This document shows positions 33,856 to 40,500 of a stretch of 40,500 bases of DNA, one piece after another. Made by a program: the position numbers and the translations under genes. Positions within the stretch are counted from its first letter, which is position 1. Each line of letters begins with the position of its first letter. Source of the stretch: an uncultured Ruminococcus sp. (GTDB lineage: Bacteria; Bacillota; Clostridia; Oscillospirales; Acutalibacteraceae); NCBI GenBank assembly GCA_902766885.1, contig CACXFS010000071.1, forward strand, positions 1-40,500, given 5' to 3'. The notes under the pieces were generated by a model, which ran no database searches, was not told where the DNA came from, and saw nothing but the letters and a program-made list of their open reading frames with translations.

Positions 33856-35259
33856 TTACTCCTTGCCGTTCCAGCAGTAGGTGCAGAGCTTGCACGGAGA
33901 AATTCCGATTGATTCAATCATATCGTCAAGGCGGTGATAACGAAGAGTTGTGAAGTTAAGTTCCCTGCGGATTTCTTCAATCATTTCGCCGTAGTTTGTG
34001 CTTGTGGGGTCTGCGTAATCCGCAAGCATCTTGTCGGCATTGTCGCCCTCTCGCCTGAGAATTACCCTGCGGGCAATTAAATCAAGCTCTGAGGTTGAAC
34101 GTGAAAAGTTCAGATACTTACAGCCAAACATAATAGGCGGACATGCAGGACGGATATGAACCTCTTTAGCTCCGCTGTTATAGAGAAATTCGGTAGTTTC
34201 TCTTAGCTGAGTTCCCCTTACGATTGAATCGTCAATAAGCAGAAGTCGCTTGTTTTCAATCAGCTTTTTAACGGGAATAAGCTTCATATGTGCGATTTTA
34301 TTACGCTGTTTCTGATTAGTCGGCATAAACGAGCGGGGCCACGTCGGTGTGTACTTTATAAACGGACGTGTAAACGGAATTTTCGTTTCATTTGAATATC
34401 CGATTGCGTGGGCAATTCCCGAGTCGGGAACGCCTGCAACAACGTCTGGCGTTACATCGTCCCTCTTTGCAAGCAATCGACCGCAATCATAGCGCATCTG
34501 CTCGACGTTTACACCCTCATAACATGATGTGGGATAGCCGTAGTAAACCCAGAGGAACGAGCAGATTTTCATTTCTTTGCCGGCAGGGCTTACTGTTTCA
34601 ACGCCCTCGGGAGTCATAAAGACAATCTCGGCAGGGCCAAGCTCCTTGCAGTCCTCATATCCTAAATTAAGATAAGCAAAGCTTTCAAACGAAGCGCAGT
34701 ATGCTCCGTCCTTCTTTCCTATAATAACAGGAGTACGTCCCAGCCTGTCACGAGCGGCATAGATTCCTTTTGAAGTAAGCAGAAGAATCGTCATTGAGCC
34801 TTTTATTTTCTCCTGAGCAAACTTTAGTCCCTCAACGATTGACGACTTCTGATTGATAAGTGCAGCTGTAATTTCGGTAGGATTAATTGTACCTCCGCTC
34901 ATTTCGAGAAAATGAGTATTGCCGTTGTTGTAACAATCTTTTATCAGCTCGTCGGAGTTATTGATTTTGCCGACGGTTGTAATTGCAAAACTTCCGAGGT
35001 GCGAATGAACAAGAAGCGGCTGAGGCTCAAAATCCGAAATACAGCCTATTCCGAGGTTACCCTCCAGCTCCTCAACGTCACGCTCAAATTTTGTTCTGAA
35101 CGGGGAATTCTGAATGTTATGAATTGCACGGGAAAATCCGCCCTCTCCATAAACAGCCATACCGCCACGTCTTGTGCCGAGATGAGAATGATAGTCAGTG
35201 CCGTAAAATAAATCAAGAACACACGATTCCTTTGACGCTACTGCAAAAAATCCACCCAT
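33856..35259 (-). CDS. PurF-like amidophosphoribosyltransferase homologue lacking the catalytic cysteine
   Basis: This 467-residue protein has the two-domain PurF layout: an N-terminal class II glutaminase fold and a phosphoribosyltransferase domain with the PRPP loop LLIDDSIVRGTQ near 343-355, plus C-terminal cysteines (CKLCTYC) like those of the iron-sulfur type. True PurF needs Cys as its first residue after Met; here the sequence starts MGGFFAVAS, so the nucleophile is Gly. AAAGGAG before the ATG rules out an obvious alternative start. It may use ammonia or have a different role. No purine genes are adjacent. Family is clear, activity is not. Confidence 0.85.
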   Translation of the reverse strand: MGGFFAVASKESCVLDLFYGTDYHSHLGTRRGGMAVYGEGGFSRAIHNIQNSPFRTKFERDVEELEGNLGIGCISDFEPQPLLVHSHLGSFAITTVGKINNSDELIKDCYNNGNTHFLEMSGGTINPTEITAALINQKSSIVEGLKFAQEKIKGSMTILLLTSKGIYAARDRLGRTPVIIGKKDGAYCASFESFAYLNLGYEDCKELGPAEIVFMTPEGVETVSPAGKEMKICSFLWVYYGYPTSCYEGVNVEQMRYDCGRLLAKRDDVTPDVVAGVPDSGIAHAIGYSNETKIPFTRPFIKYTPTWPRSFMPTNQKQRNKIAHMKLIPVKKLIENKRLLLIDDSIVRGTQLRETTEFLYNSGAKEVHIRPACPPIMFGCKYLNFSRSTSELDLIARRVILRREGDNADKMLADYADPTSTNYGEMIEEIRRELNFTTLRYHRLDDMIESIGISPCKLCTYCWNGKE

Positions 35260-35311
35260 AAATTGTACTCCTTTGTACCTCTAAAGTATTAATAGAAAAA
35301 GATTTAATACT

Positions 35312-35340
35312 ATTTTAATATATTCGACAGATTTAGTCAA
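35312..35340 (-). promoter_or_regulatory. promoter of the PurF-like gene, with a Spo0A-box-like heptamer
   Basis: On the minus strand TTGACT (35340-35335) and TAAAAT (35317-35312) are 17 bases apart. The spacer contains TGTCGAA (35329-35323), the exact Spo0A box consensus, but a heptamer can occur by chance and no second box was seen. Confidence 0.6.
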
Positions 35341-35423
35341 TTACTTTGGAATGAAAATACTTTTACGAAAAAATATCAGATTAATTTCTTCCATTATTTA
35401 CCGTTCATTTATTTCGCAAAATC

Positions 35424-35453
35424 TTGACATTAAACAGCAAATTGTGATATACT
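35424..35453 (+). promoter_or_regulatory. promoter of the plsY-glucosyltransferase pair
   Basis: A perfect TTGACA (35424-35429) and TATACT (35448-35453) are 18 bases apart, about 50 bases upstream of the plsY start. Confidence 0.7.
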
Positions 35454-35501
35454 TCTTGCTAATAAATTTTACACTGAATTTTAATATTGAAGTGAATAAT
35501 T

Positions 35502-36119
35502 ATGATAAAAACAATCGGTTTTATATTGTTAGGCTATTTTTCGGGCAGTGTATTGTATGCCCGAATTTTTGCTAAACTATTTAAAAAGGATAATTTGATT
35601 GAAAACAGCAAGGACAAAAACCCCGGCACAGCCAACGCATTTATGTACGGCGGCTTTTGGTGCGGTGTGCTCACGCTTATCTTTGACCTTGCAAAGGGAT
35701 TTCTGCCTGTTTCTTTTTATATTCATCAATCAGGAGCAATGCTTTCCGACGTCATTTCGTCTGCGCTGATAATTGCCGCTCCCGTAATCGGCCACGCTTT
35801 TCCTGTATTTTACAAATTCAGGGGCGGAAAGGGAATTGCGGTAAGCTTTGGCTGTCTTCTCGGTCTTTTGCCGCTCTGGCAGCCGCTGATTATTCTTGCG
35901 TTTTTCTTCATTCTTTTTTCGGTAGTCCTGCGTATTTCTCCGCATTTTTACCGCACATTTGTATCTTATATAAGCGCCCTTGTCTGTATGTTCTTTTTAG
36001 TAAAAGAGCCGGTAATCTGTATCGGATTTTCGCTGATTACAGCGGTTGTTGTTGTAAAACTGCTTTTCAGTAAAGAGAAAAGAGAGAAACCGGAGGTCAG
36101 TTTGTTGTGGAAGCGTTAA
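35502..36119 (+). CDS. plsY: PlsY-like glycerol-3-phosphate acyltransferase
   Basis: PlsY is a polytopic membrane enzyme that acylates glycerol-3-phosphate with acyl-phosphate, the first step of phospholipid synthesis. This 205-residue protein has about five hydrophobic segments, an N-terminal SGS motif, and a clear GHAFPVFYKFRGGKGIA motif at about 88-104. The usual middle motif (GSGNxGxTN) is replaced by DKNPGTANAF, so it belongs to a diverged subgroup and may have a changed specificity. It overlaps the following glucosyltransferase gene by 13 bases, suggesting coupled roles in lipid or glycolipid synthesis. Confidence 0.82.
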   Translation: MIKTIGFILLGYFSGSVLYARIFAKLFKKDNLIENSKDKNPGTANAFMYGGFWCGVLTLIFDLAKGFLPVSFYIHQSGAMLSDVISSALIIAAPVIGHAFPVFYKFRGGKGIAVSFGCLLGLLPLWQPLIILAFFFILFSVVLRISPHFYRTFVSYISALVCMFFLVKEPVICIGFSLITAVVVVKLLFSKEKREKPEVSLLWKR

Positions 36120-37222
36120 TTCTTTCCTGCGGCACGGGCGGAGGTCACAATTCGGCAGGAAAAGCTGTTATGGAGGAGCTGAAACGCCGCAATCATAACG
36201 CCGTTATGCTCAATCCGTACAATCTGCGCAGTAAAAAGCTTGCAGGCAAAATCAACAACGCTTACATATATCTTGCGCAGAAAGCACCACGATTCTTCGG
36301 AGCTGTTTACGGCGCAGGTCAGCTTTACAGGAAACTGCCGTTTCGCTCTCCCGTTTACTTTATTAATCATTATATGGTTTCGACTCTGAGTGAATATCTT
36401 GCAGAAAATCATTTTGATATAATCATTATGACTCACCTGTTCCCTGCCGAAATTATCACGAATATGAAAAGTGACGGGATTTCTATCCCGAAAACTATGT
36501 TTATCGGCACGGACTATACCTGTATTCCGTTTACAGAGGAAACGGACTGCGATGTATATGTTATTCCCTCGCCTGAGCTTGCCGACGATTACACAAACAG
36601 AGGGATTGCAAAAGAAAAGCTGTGCCCTCTCGGTATTCCCGTTATGAGCAGGTTTTCTAAAAATGAAAACCGAGATGAAATCCGAAAAAAGCTTGGACTT
36701 GATTCAGACAAAAAATATATCCTCGTCAGCGGCGGCAGTATGGGAGGCGGACAAATTAAAAAGGCGATTAAAACTCTCTCGTCAGTTATTGCCGACTGTG
36801 AAAACACCGAGATGATTGTCATCTGCGGCAACAACAAAAAGCTTTATGACAAACTGAAATCCGCCGATTATCCGAAGGTGAATGTTCTCGGTTACTGCGA
36901 AAATATGGCTGAATATATGAAAACAGCAAGCCTCTTTGTAACAAAACCGGGAGGACTTTCTTCAACCGAAGCCGCTGTCAGCAAAGTTCCGATACTGCAT
37001 ACTGCGGCAATTCCGGGATGTGAAACACGCAACGCCGAGTTTTTCAGCAAAAACGGCATGAGCAAGCTATGCAAGGCTTCAAAAAAGGAGTTGTCAAAAG
37101 CAATAGAAATTATTGATGATGAAAAAGTCTGCCTTGCTATGGCAGAAAACCAGCGCAAAAGAATAAATTCAAATGCCGCTGCGGATATTTGTGATTTGGC
37201 TGAAAAGCTGATTAAATGCTAA
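36107..37222 (+). CDS. diacylglycerol glucosyltransferase-like protein (GT28, MGDG synthase type)
   Basis: This 371-residue GT-B protein starts with the glycolipid-synthase signature SCGTGGGHNSAG (7-18), followed by a lipid-facing N-terminal half, and has the donor-binding part VSGGSMGGG near 205 and FVTKPGGLSSTEA near 280. Relatives such as UgtP glucosylate diacylglycerol to make membrane glycolipids and the anchor of lipoteichoic acid. The start is GTG 36107, nine bases after GGAGGT and inside the end of plsY. The exact sugar and acceptor are not readable. Confidence 0.87.
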   Translation: MEALILSCGTGGGHNSAGKAVMEELKRRNHNAVMLNPYNLRSKKLAGKINNAYIYLAQKAPRFFGAVYGAGQLYRKLPFRSPVYFINHYMVSTLSEYLAENHFDIIIMTHLFPAEIITNMKSDGISIPKTMFIGTDYTCIPFTEETDCDVYVIPSPELADDYTNRGIAKEKLCPLGIPVMSRFSKNENRDEIRKKLGLDSDKKYILVSGGSMGGGQIKKAIKTLSSVIADCENTEMIVICGNNKKLYDKLKSADYPKVNVLGYCENMAEYMKTASLFVTKPGGLSSTEAAVSKVPILHTAAIPGCETRNAEFFSKNGMSKLCKASKKELSKAIEIIDDEKVCLAMAENQRKRINSNAAADICDLAEKLIKC

Positions 37223-37236
37223 AAACAGTATAAAAA

Positions 37237-37260
37237 ATGGGGCTGTAAAAACAGTCCCAT
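37237..37260. terminator. bidirectional terminator
   Basis: A 10-bp stem (37237-37246 with 37251-37260, one G-T pair) with an AAAA loop is followed by TTTACTTTTTC on the plus strand and by TTTTTATACT on the minus strand. It separates convergent genes and resembles the hairpin at 25368-25385. Confidence 0.83.
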
Positions 37261-37271
37261 TTTACTTTTTC

Positions 37272-37904
37272 TTACTTTTTCTTTATCGGATGGCGCACTA
37301 CCGTTTTCAGCTTTTCGGGCATCACTCGTCTTGCGTCACTCAGATAAATTTCGTGATGATAACGCCTGTCGGTTATATCAATTTGATATCCCTGCTTTTC
37401 TGCGTATTCGTGCATAAGCTTTACGGTTGCAGGCTCGTCATCATATCTTCCTATGTGCATACACTGAACGCACAAGCCCTCATTATATGTAAGAAACTCA
37501 ACCTTTGAAAAATCGGTTTTCTTCTTTCTTGTCGCTTCTTCAACTGCCCAGTCAAAATCCTTTTTTGTAACAAAATCTGGCAGGCGGATAATTGAAATAA
37601 ACCTGAAATCGTCCTTGCGTGTGTAGTCTATTCCTTTTACGCCGTCCTGCCACCAGAATCCCTCAAGCGGGGGAACGACATAGTCAAAATAGCCGTCAAT
37701 CCGATAGTCGCCTTTCTTGCTCATCTTGATTGTAAAGGCAATTGCATAGAGCAAGCCTATCGACTGCTTGTACTCGCCGTTTTCATCGTTCGGATTGCCC
37801 TTTCCCCTTACTGCAATATAATTCATCGCAGGGACATCGACAACGGTCGGCTTTTTAGGCGGCATATAGAATTCCTTGTATTCTTTCTTATAGTCAAATG
37901 ACAT
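37272..37904 (-). CDS. GyrI-like small-molecule-binding domain protein
   Basis: This 210-residue protein is made entirely of a GyrI-like (SHS2/Rob-type) domain, with VVDVPAMNYIAVRGKGNP near the N-terminus, a central GFWWQDG and the C-terminal MHIGRYDDEPATV and HEIYLSDARRV segments that are typical of this subgroup. Such stand-alone GyrI-like proteins are thought to bind or hydrolyse small toxic molecules; no DNA-binding domain is present. The C-terminus is basic. It is the last gene of a four-gene minus-strand unit, 11 bases behind the TfoX-N gene, with GAGGA before its ATG. Confidence 0.85.
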   Translation of the reverse strand: MSFDYKKEYKEFYMPPKKPTVVDVPAMNYIAVRGKGNPNDENGEYKQSIGLLYAIAFTIKMSKKGDYRIDGYFDYVVPPLEGFWWQDGVKGIDYTRKDDFRFISIIRLPDFVTKKDFDWAVEEATRKKKTDFSKVEFLTYNEGLCVQCMHIGRYDDEPATVKLMHEYAEKQGYQIDITDRRYHHEIYLSDARRVMPEKLKTVVRHPIKKK

Positions 37905-37915
37905 AACAATATCCT

Positions 37916-38239
37916 CTATTTCTTTTTACTTTTCTTTTTCGGAACAGGAAGCTCGTCGTACATTGTGTTAAACAGCTTTGCAAGAAACTCTCTGTCTTCT
38001 GTGTTTTCTATCAGAAGCATTTCCTTTGCACCTTCGTAGGGCTTTTCAAAGGGGGCGTCGGGCAAAAGTGCGACAGCCGCTTTTACGGGCTTAACAAGAA
38101 ATCTGTTGTCACAAATTCCGCCTGCAATTCTTCCTTTGTAGTAGATTATATACTCGCCCATCATTGCTCGGTAAGTTATTTCGTCAAGCTCTGACAACTG
38201 CTCCAAAATATAATTAAGATATTCTTTGCTCGTAGCCAT
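37916..38239 (-). CDS. TfoX N-terminal domain protein
   Basis: This 107-residue protein matches the TfoX/Sxy N-terminal domain: ITYRAMMGEYIIYYKGRIAGGI near residue 20-42 and FLVKP after it, with a Lys-rich tail. Full TfoX regulates competence in gammaproteobacteria, but stand-alone N-domains are widespread and uncharacterised, so no competence role should be assumed. GGAGG lies eight bases before the ATG. It is between an alpha/beta hydrolase and a GyrI-like gene in the same direction, and TfoX-N with GyrI-like genes look like a small stress or toxin-response set. Confidence 0.85.
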   Translation of the reverse strand: MATSKEYLNYILEQLSELDEITYRAMMGEYIIYYKGRIAGGICDNRFLVKPVKAAVALLPDAPFEKPYEGAKEMLLIENTEDREFLAKLFNTMYDELPVPKKKSKKK

Positions 38240-38269
38240 TTTTCAATCCTCCAAAATTTATAAACCGCT

Positions 38270-39130
38270 TTATGAGTTCAAAAAATCAACCACCAAATCC
38301 TTTTCATACTGCGGCAAAACGTGAATATGACCGCTGTTTTTCAGCTCACGCACCTGACAGTTCGGGATAATCTGTTTTGCACGAGGCAAAACCTTTTTTG
38401 CAGGGAAAAGGCAATCCTTTTCCGAGGCAATAACAAGTGCAGGAGATTTGAACTTCTGCATTAATTTTTCATCAACATTCGTCGGCATACCGACTTTTGT
38501 TTTTACGTTGTCAAAGCTGTCCTTTATCGTATCCATTGTGTCGCTGTCAAGCACATCTTCCCTGATTGACATAAACAGTGCGGTTTGCTTTATGTATTTT
38601 TTATCTTTGGTTACAAGATATTTTATCAGCGGAATCATCATCTTTGCAGATGAAATCGGGAATGCGTTATTTATTCCCGACGGCACAACAAGCACCGCTT
38701 TTTCAACCTTTTGCGGTGCAACGCACATCAGCTTTGCAAGGATTCCTCCTCCGAATGATGCACCAAAGCAATTGATTTTATCGTATCCGATTTCCGTAAT
38801 AACCTCGCTCGCCCACTTTCCGTAGTCATAGTTTTTTGCAGACAGGCTTACCTCGTCGCTCTTGCCGGGATGACCGATTGTGTCTACCGCATAAATATGA
38901 AAATCATCAAGCAAAAATCTGCATGCTAAAAGATTATACGAAGTAGTGGAGTTTCCGCCGTGAAAAACAAGCAACGGTTTGCCGCTTCTGTTGCCTGTTT
39001 CAATTAAATGAGTTTTTCCGAATGAAGTGTTTACATATACATCTTCATACGGCACACCAAGCTTTTTAATCTGTTCGTCATACAATTTCAAAGAGCTTTC
39101 TTTGCCCTTTTCCGATTTATAAATTCCCAT
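38270..39130 (-). CDS. alpha/beta hydrolase
   Basis: This is a 286-residue cytosolic alpha/beta hydrolase without a signal peptide. FHGGNSTTSYN gives the oxyanion region near 55-65, GASFGG near 125 carries the nucleophile Ser (G-A-S-F-G), SEKDCLFPA provides the acid and SGHIHVLPQ the histidine. The substrate cannot be deduced. GAGGAGAAGGG precedes the ATG closely. It follows the rlmD-type gene after 35 bases and precedes the TfoX-N gene by 30 bases, so all are likely one transcript. Confidence 0.85.
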   Translation of the reverse strand: MGIYKSEKGKESSLKLYDEQIKKLGVPYEDVYVNTSFGKTHLIETGNRSGKPLLVFHGGNSTTSYNLLACRFLLDDFHIYAVDTIGHPGKSDEVSLSAKNYDYGKWASEVITEIGYDKINCFGASFGGGILAKLMCVAPQKVEKAVLVVPSGINNAFPISSAKMMIPLIKYLVTKDKKYIKQTALFMSIREDVLDSDTMDTIKDSFDNVKTKVGMPTNVDEKLMQKFKSPALVIASEKDCLFPAKKVLPRAKQIIPNCQVRELKNSGHIHVLPQYEKDLVVDFLNS

Positions 39131-39165
39131 ACCCTTCTCCTCATATTTAAACTTTTATCAAATTT

Positions 39166-40335
39166 CTATTTTCTGTCAATTAAACACACGCACTCGATGT
39201 GGGCGGTGTGGGGAAACATATCTACCGGCCGGATTTTGCTTATTTTATAGTCACTGTTTTTTGTAACATAGTCCAAATCCCTTGCAAGTGTTTCGGGATT
39301 GCAGGAAACGTAGACTACCGTTTTTGGGGACATTTTTATGAGAGAATCGAGAAATTTTGTGTCACTGCCTGCTCTTGGCGGGTCCATAAACACAACGTCG
39401 GGCTTTTCGTCCTCTGTCGATACCTCATACATAAACTCGCCTGCATCACCCTTGTAAAAGCGGATATTTTTAAGATTATTTGCTCTTGCATTTACAATTG
39501 CATCTTTGACTGCATCGCCGTTAAGCTCAACACCGATTACTCTGCCTGCTCCCCTCTGGGCGGCTACGATTCCTATTGTGCCGATTCCGCAGTAGGTATC
39601 AAGCACGGTTTCGTTGCCCTTTAAGTCAGCATATTCCATAGCCGTATTGTAAAGCACCTCGGTCTGAACAGGGTTAATCTGATAAAAACTTTTCGGGGAA
39701 ATCCTGAAACGACAGCCGCAGAGGATATCCTCAATATAGCCCTTGCCGTACAGCACCTTCTGATTGTCCCCGAGAACAAGGTTTGTGTTGTAGTTATTTA
39801 CATTCTGTACTATTGTAGTTATCTCGGGGAACTGCTTTAAAATTTCCTTTACAAAGTTATTCTTTGAAGGAAAAACGGGCGTTCCCGTAACAAGTACAAG
39901 CATAATCTGATTTGTCGCAAAACCTCTTTTTACAAGGATATGGCGCAAAAATCCCTTGCCTGTGTCCTCGTTGTAGGTCGTCATTTTAAACGACGGCAGA
40001 AGTTTTCTCACCGCAACAATAATTTTATCGGCAATAACGTCCTCGGTCTGGCACGAATCAATGCCGACAACGTGGTGAGTTCCCGACTGGTAAACACCCG
40101 AAATGATTTTGCCCCGTCTGTCAGTGTAAAAAGCCGCCTGAACCTTGTTGCGGTAATGGTAAGGATTTTCCATTCCGATTATCGGCTCGACCTTGCAGAA
40201 TTTTCTGAGCAGTCGCTCGACTTTGTTCTGCTTGAATTTCAGCTGTTCGGGATATGAAAGATTCTGCAACTGACAGCCGCCGCATTTTTTATATACGGGA
40301 CAGCTCCCGTTTGATATATTTTCTTTACTGCTCAT
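39166..40335 (-). CDS. rlmD: 23S rRNA (uracil-C5)-methyltransferase, RlmD/RlmCD type
   Basis: This enzyme methylates uridine C5 in rRNA with SAM. From ATG 40335 (AGAGGT five bases before) it has 389 residues. The iron-sulfur cysteines C12, C18, C21 and C95 keep the Cx5Cx2C...C spacing of E. coli RumA. The SAM motif is LDTYCGIGTIGI, DPPRAG is motif IV and the catalytic cysteine lies in VSCNPETLARD. The N-terminal TRAM domain of longer relatives is absent: the protein starts right at the cluster. An ATG further upstream (40389) would lie inside a non-coding repeat and is rejected. It heads the four-gene minus-strand operon. Confidence 0.92.
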   Translation of the reverse strand: MSSKENISNGSCPVYKKCGGCQLQNLSYPEQLKFKQNKVERLLRKFCKVEPIIGMENPYHYRNKVQAAFYTDRRGKIISGVYQSGTHHVVGIDSCQTEDVIADKIIVAVRKLLPSFKMTTYNEDTGKGFLRHILVKRGFATNQIMLVLVTGTPVFPSKNNFVKEILKQFPEITTIVQNVNNYNTNLVLGDNQKVLYGKGYIEDILCGCRFRISPKSFYQINPVQTEVLYNTAMEYADLKGNETVLDTYCGIGTIGIVAAQRGAGRVIGVELNGDAVKDAIVNARANNLKNIRFYKGDAGEFMYEVSTEDEKPDVVFMDPPRAGSDTKFLDSLIKMSPKTVVYVSCNPETLARDLDYVTKNSDYKISKIRPVDMFPHTAHIECVCLIDRK

Positions 40336-40375
40336 AAAAGACCTCTGAATAATCAATATAATTTTTGAGTATTTC

Positions 40376-40494
40376 TTTGAATAAACCATAATTTGTCGAG
40401 TGCCTCGACGGGCAATCCGAGTGGAAAAGTCGGATTGTTTGGATAAAACGATTGCCCGAATTATAAGTTGATATATAGGTGACGTTTCGGGACG
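40376..40494 (-). repeat. dispersed structured repeat, copy B
   Basis: This is the inverted copy of 30290-30434, lacking about 24 bases. On the minus strand it contains hairpins CAATCCGA/TCGGATTG and GTCGAG-GCA-CTCGAC, the latter differing from copy A by a paired change (C-G in A, T-A in B). It lies about 40 bases upstream of the rlmD start, so it may overlap the promoter. The window ends just past it, so its right border may extend outside. Confidence 0.85.
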
Positions 40495-40500
40495 TCAGGG

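Noticed and set aside
35323..35329. Spo0A box controlling the PurF-like gene
   Set aside because: A seven-base match is expected several times by chance in 40 kb, and no second box or sporulation context is present; only mentioned under the promoter.
37916..38239. Natural competence locus
   Set aside because: Only a stand-alone TfoX N-terminal domain is present; no com genes are nearby and such domains occur widely without competence links.
40336..40389. Longer RlmD N-terminus from ATG 40389
   Set aside because: It would start inside the dispersed repeat and lacks a ribosome-binding site; ATG 40335 has AGAGGT five bases before.

Overview
The window looks like a chromosomal segment of an anaerobic, spore-forming, Gram-positive gut-type Clostridium, most likely an Oscillospiraceae/Ruminococcus-like organism. 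Evidence: a full-length spoIIE; a YerC-type TrpR-like regulator; diaminopimelate made through DapL; a class B sortase with an SPxTG substrate; an ANTAR regulator; and a secreted leucine-rich-repeat protein ending in a type I dockerin, which points to cohesin/dockerin-using ruminococci. Species is not determinable from the sequence alone. No phage, transposase gene, rRNA or CRISPR array was seen; the interest lies in gene architecture, promoter architecture and non-coding repeats.

Layout. 1-245: tRNA-Val and tRNA-Asp with a strong promoter (minus). 312-2346: yerC, a methyltransferase and hslO as one minus-strand operon. 2485-4893: spoIIE with an unusually spaced promoter. 5011-6599: ruvX and a membrane-anchored alpha/beta hydrolase (plus). 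6729-10981: two tandem oleate hydratase paralogues and a divergent TetR regulator sharing one compact control region. 11060-14039: a cell-surface module (LCP ligase, sortase B, sortase substrate). 14135-16220: nadA and mnmA. 16318-24440: minus-strand block carA, carB-dapF (one open frame), pyrG, a paired palindrome, then dapL. 24482-25233: a long imperfect palindrome and an ANTAR protein. 25399-27241: a Na/Pi cotransporter-type protein behind a four-repeat Pho box. 27381-30095: a GT39-type membrane glycosyltransferase and a patatin-like lipase. 30096-30515: non-coding region with hairpins and a dispersed structured repeat. 30516-33689: LRR-dockerin protein. 33856-35340: a PurF-like protein without the catalytic cysteine. 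35424-37222: a PlsY-like acyltransferase overlapping a diacylglycerol-glucosyltransferase-like gene. 37272-40335: rlmD-type methyltransferase, hydrolase, TfoX-N and GyrI-like operon. 40376-40494: second, inverted copy of the dispersed repeat.

How the genes work together. CarA and CarB supply carbamoyl phosphate for pyrimidines and arginine and PyrG makes CTP, while DapL and DapF make LL- and then meso-diaminopimelate; these two pathways share one block, and CarB and DapF share one reading frame. LCP, sortase B and the SPQTG protein are consistent with wall assembly and anchoring. The PlsY-like and glucosyltransferase-like genes are consistent with glycolipid synthesis. The oleate hydratases with their TetR regulator look like a fatty-acid-responsive detoxification unit.

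The most notable items are the carB-dapF continuous frame with an intact internal ribosome-binding site and start, the dispersed structured repeat with a compensatory base-pair change, the 170-bp imperfect palindrome before carA, the PurF-like protein lacking its nucleophile, and the four-repeat Pho box. All functional statements are from reading the sequence; no database search was possible.
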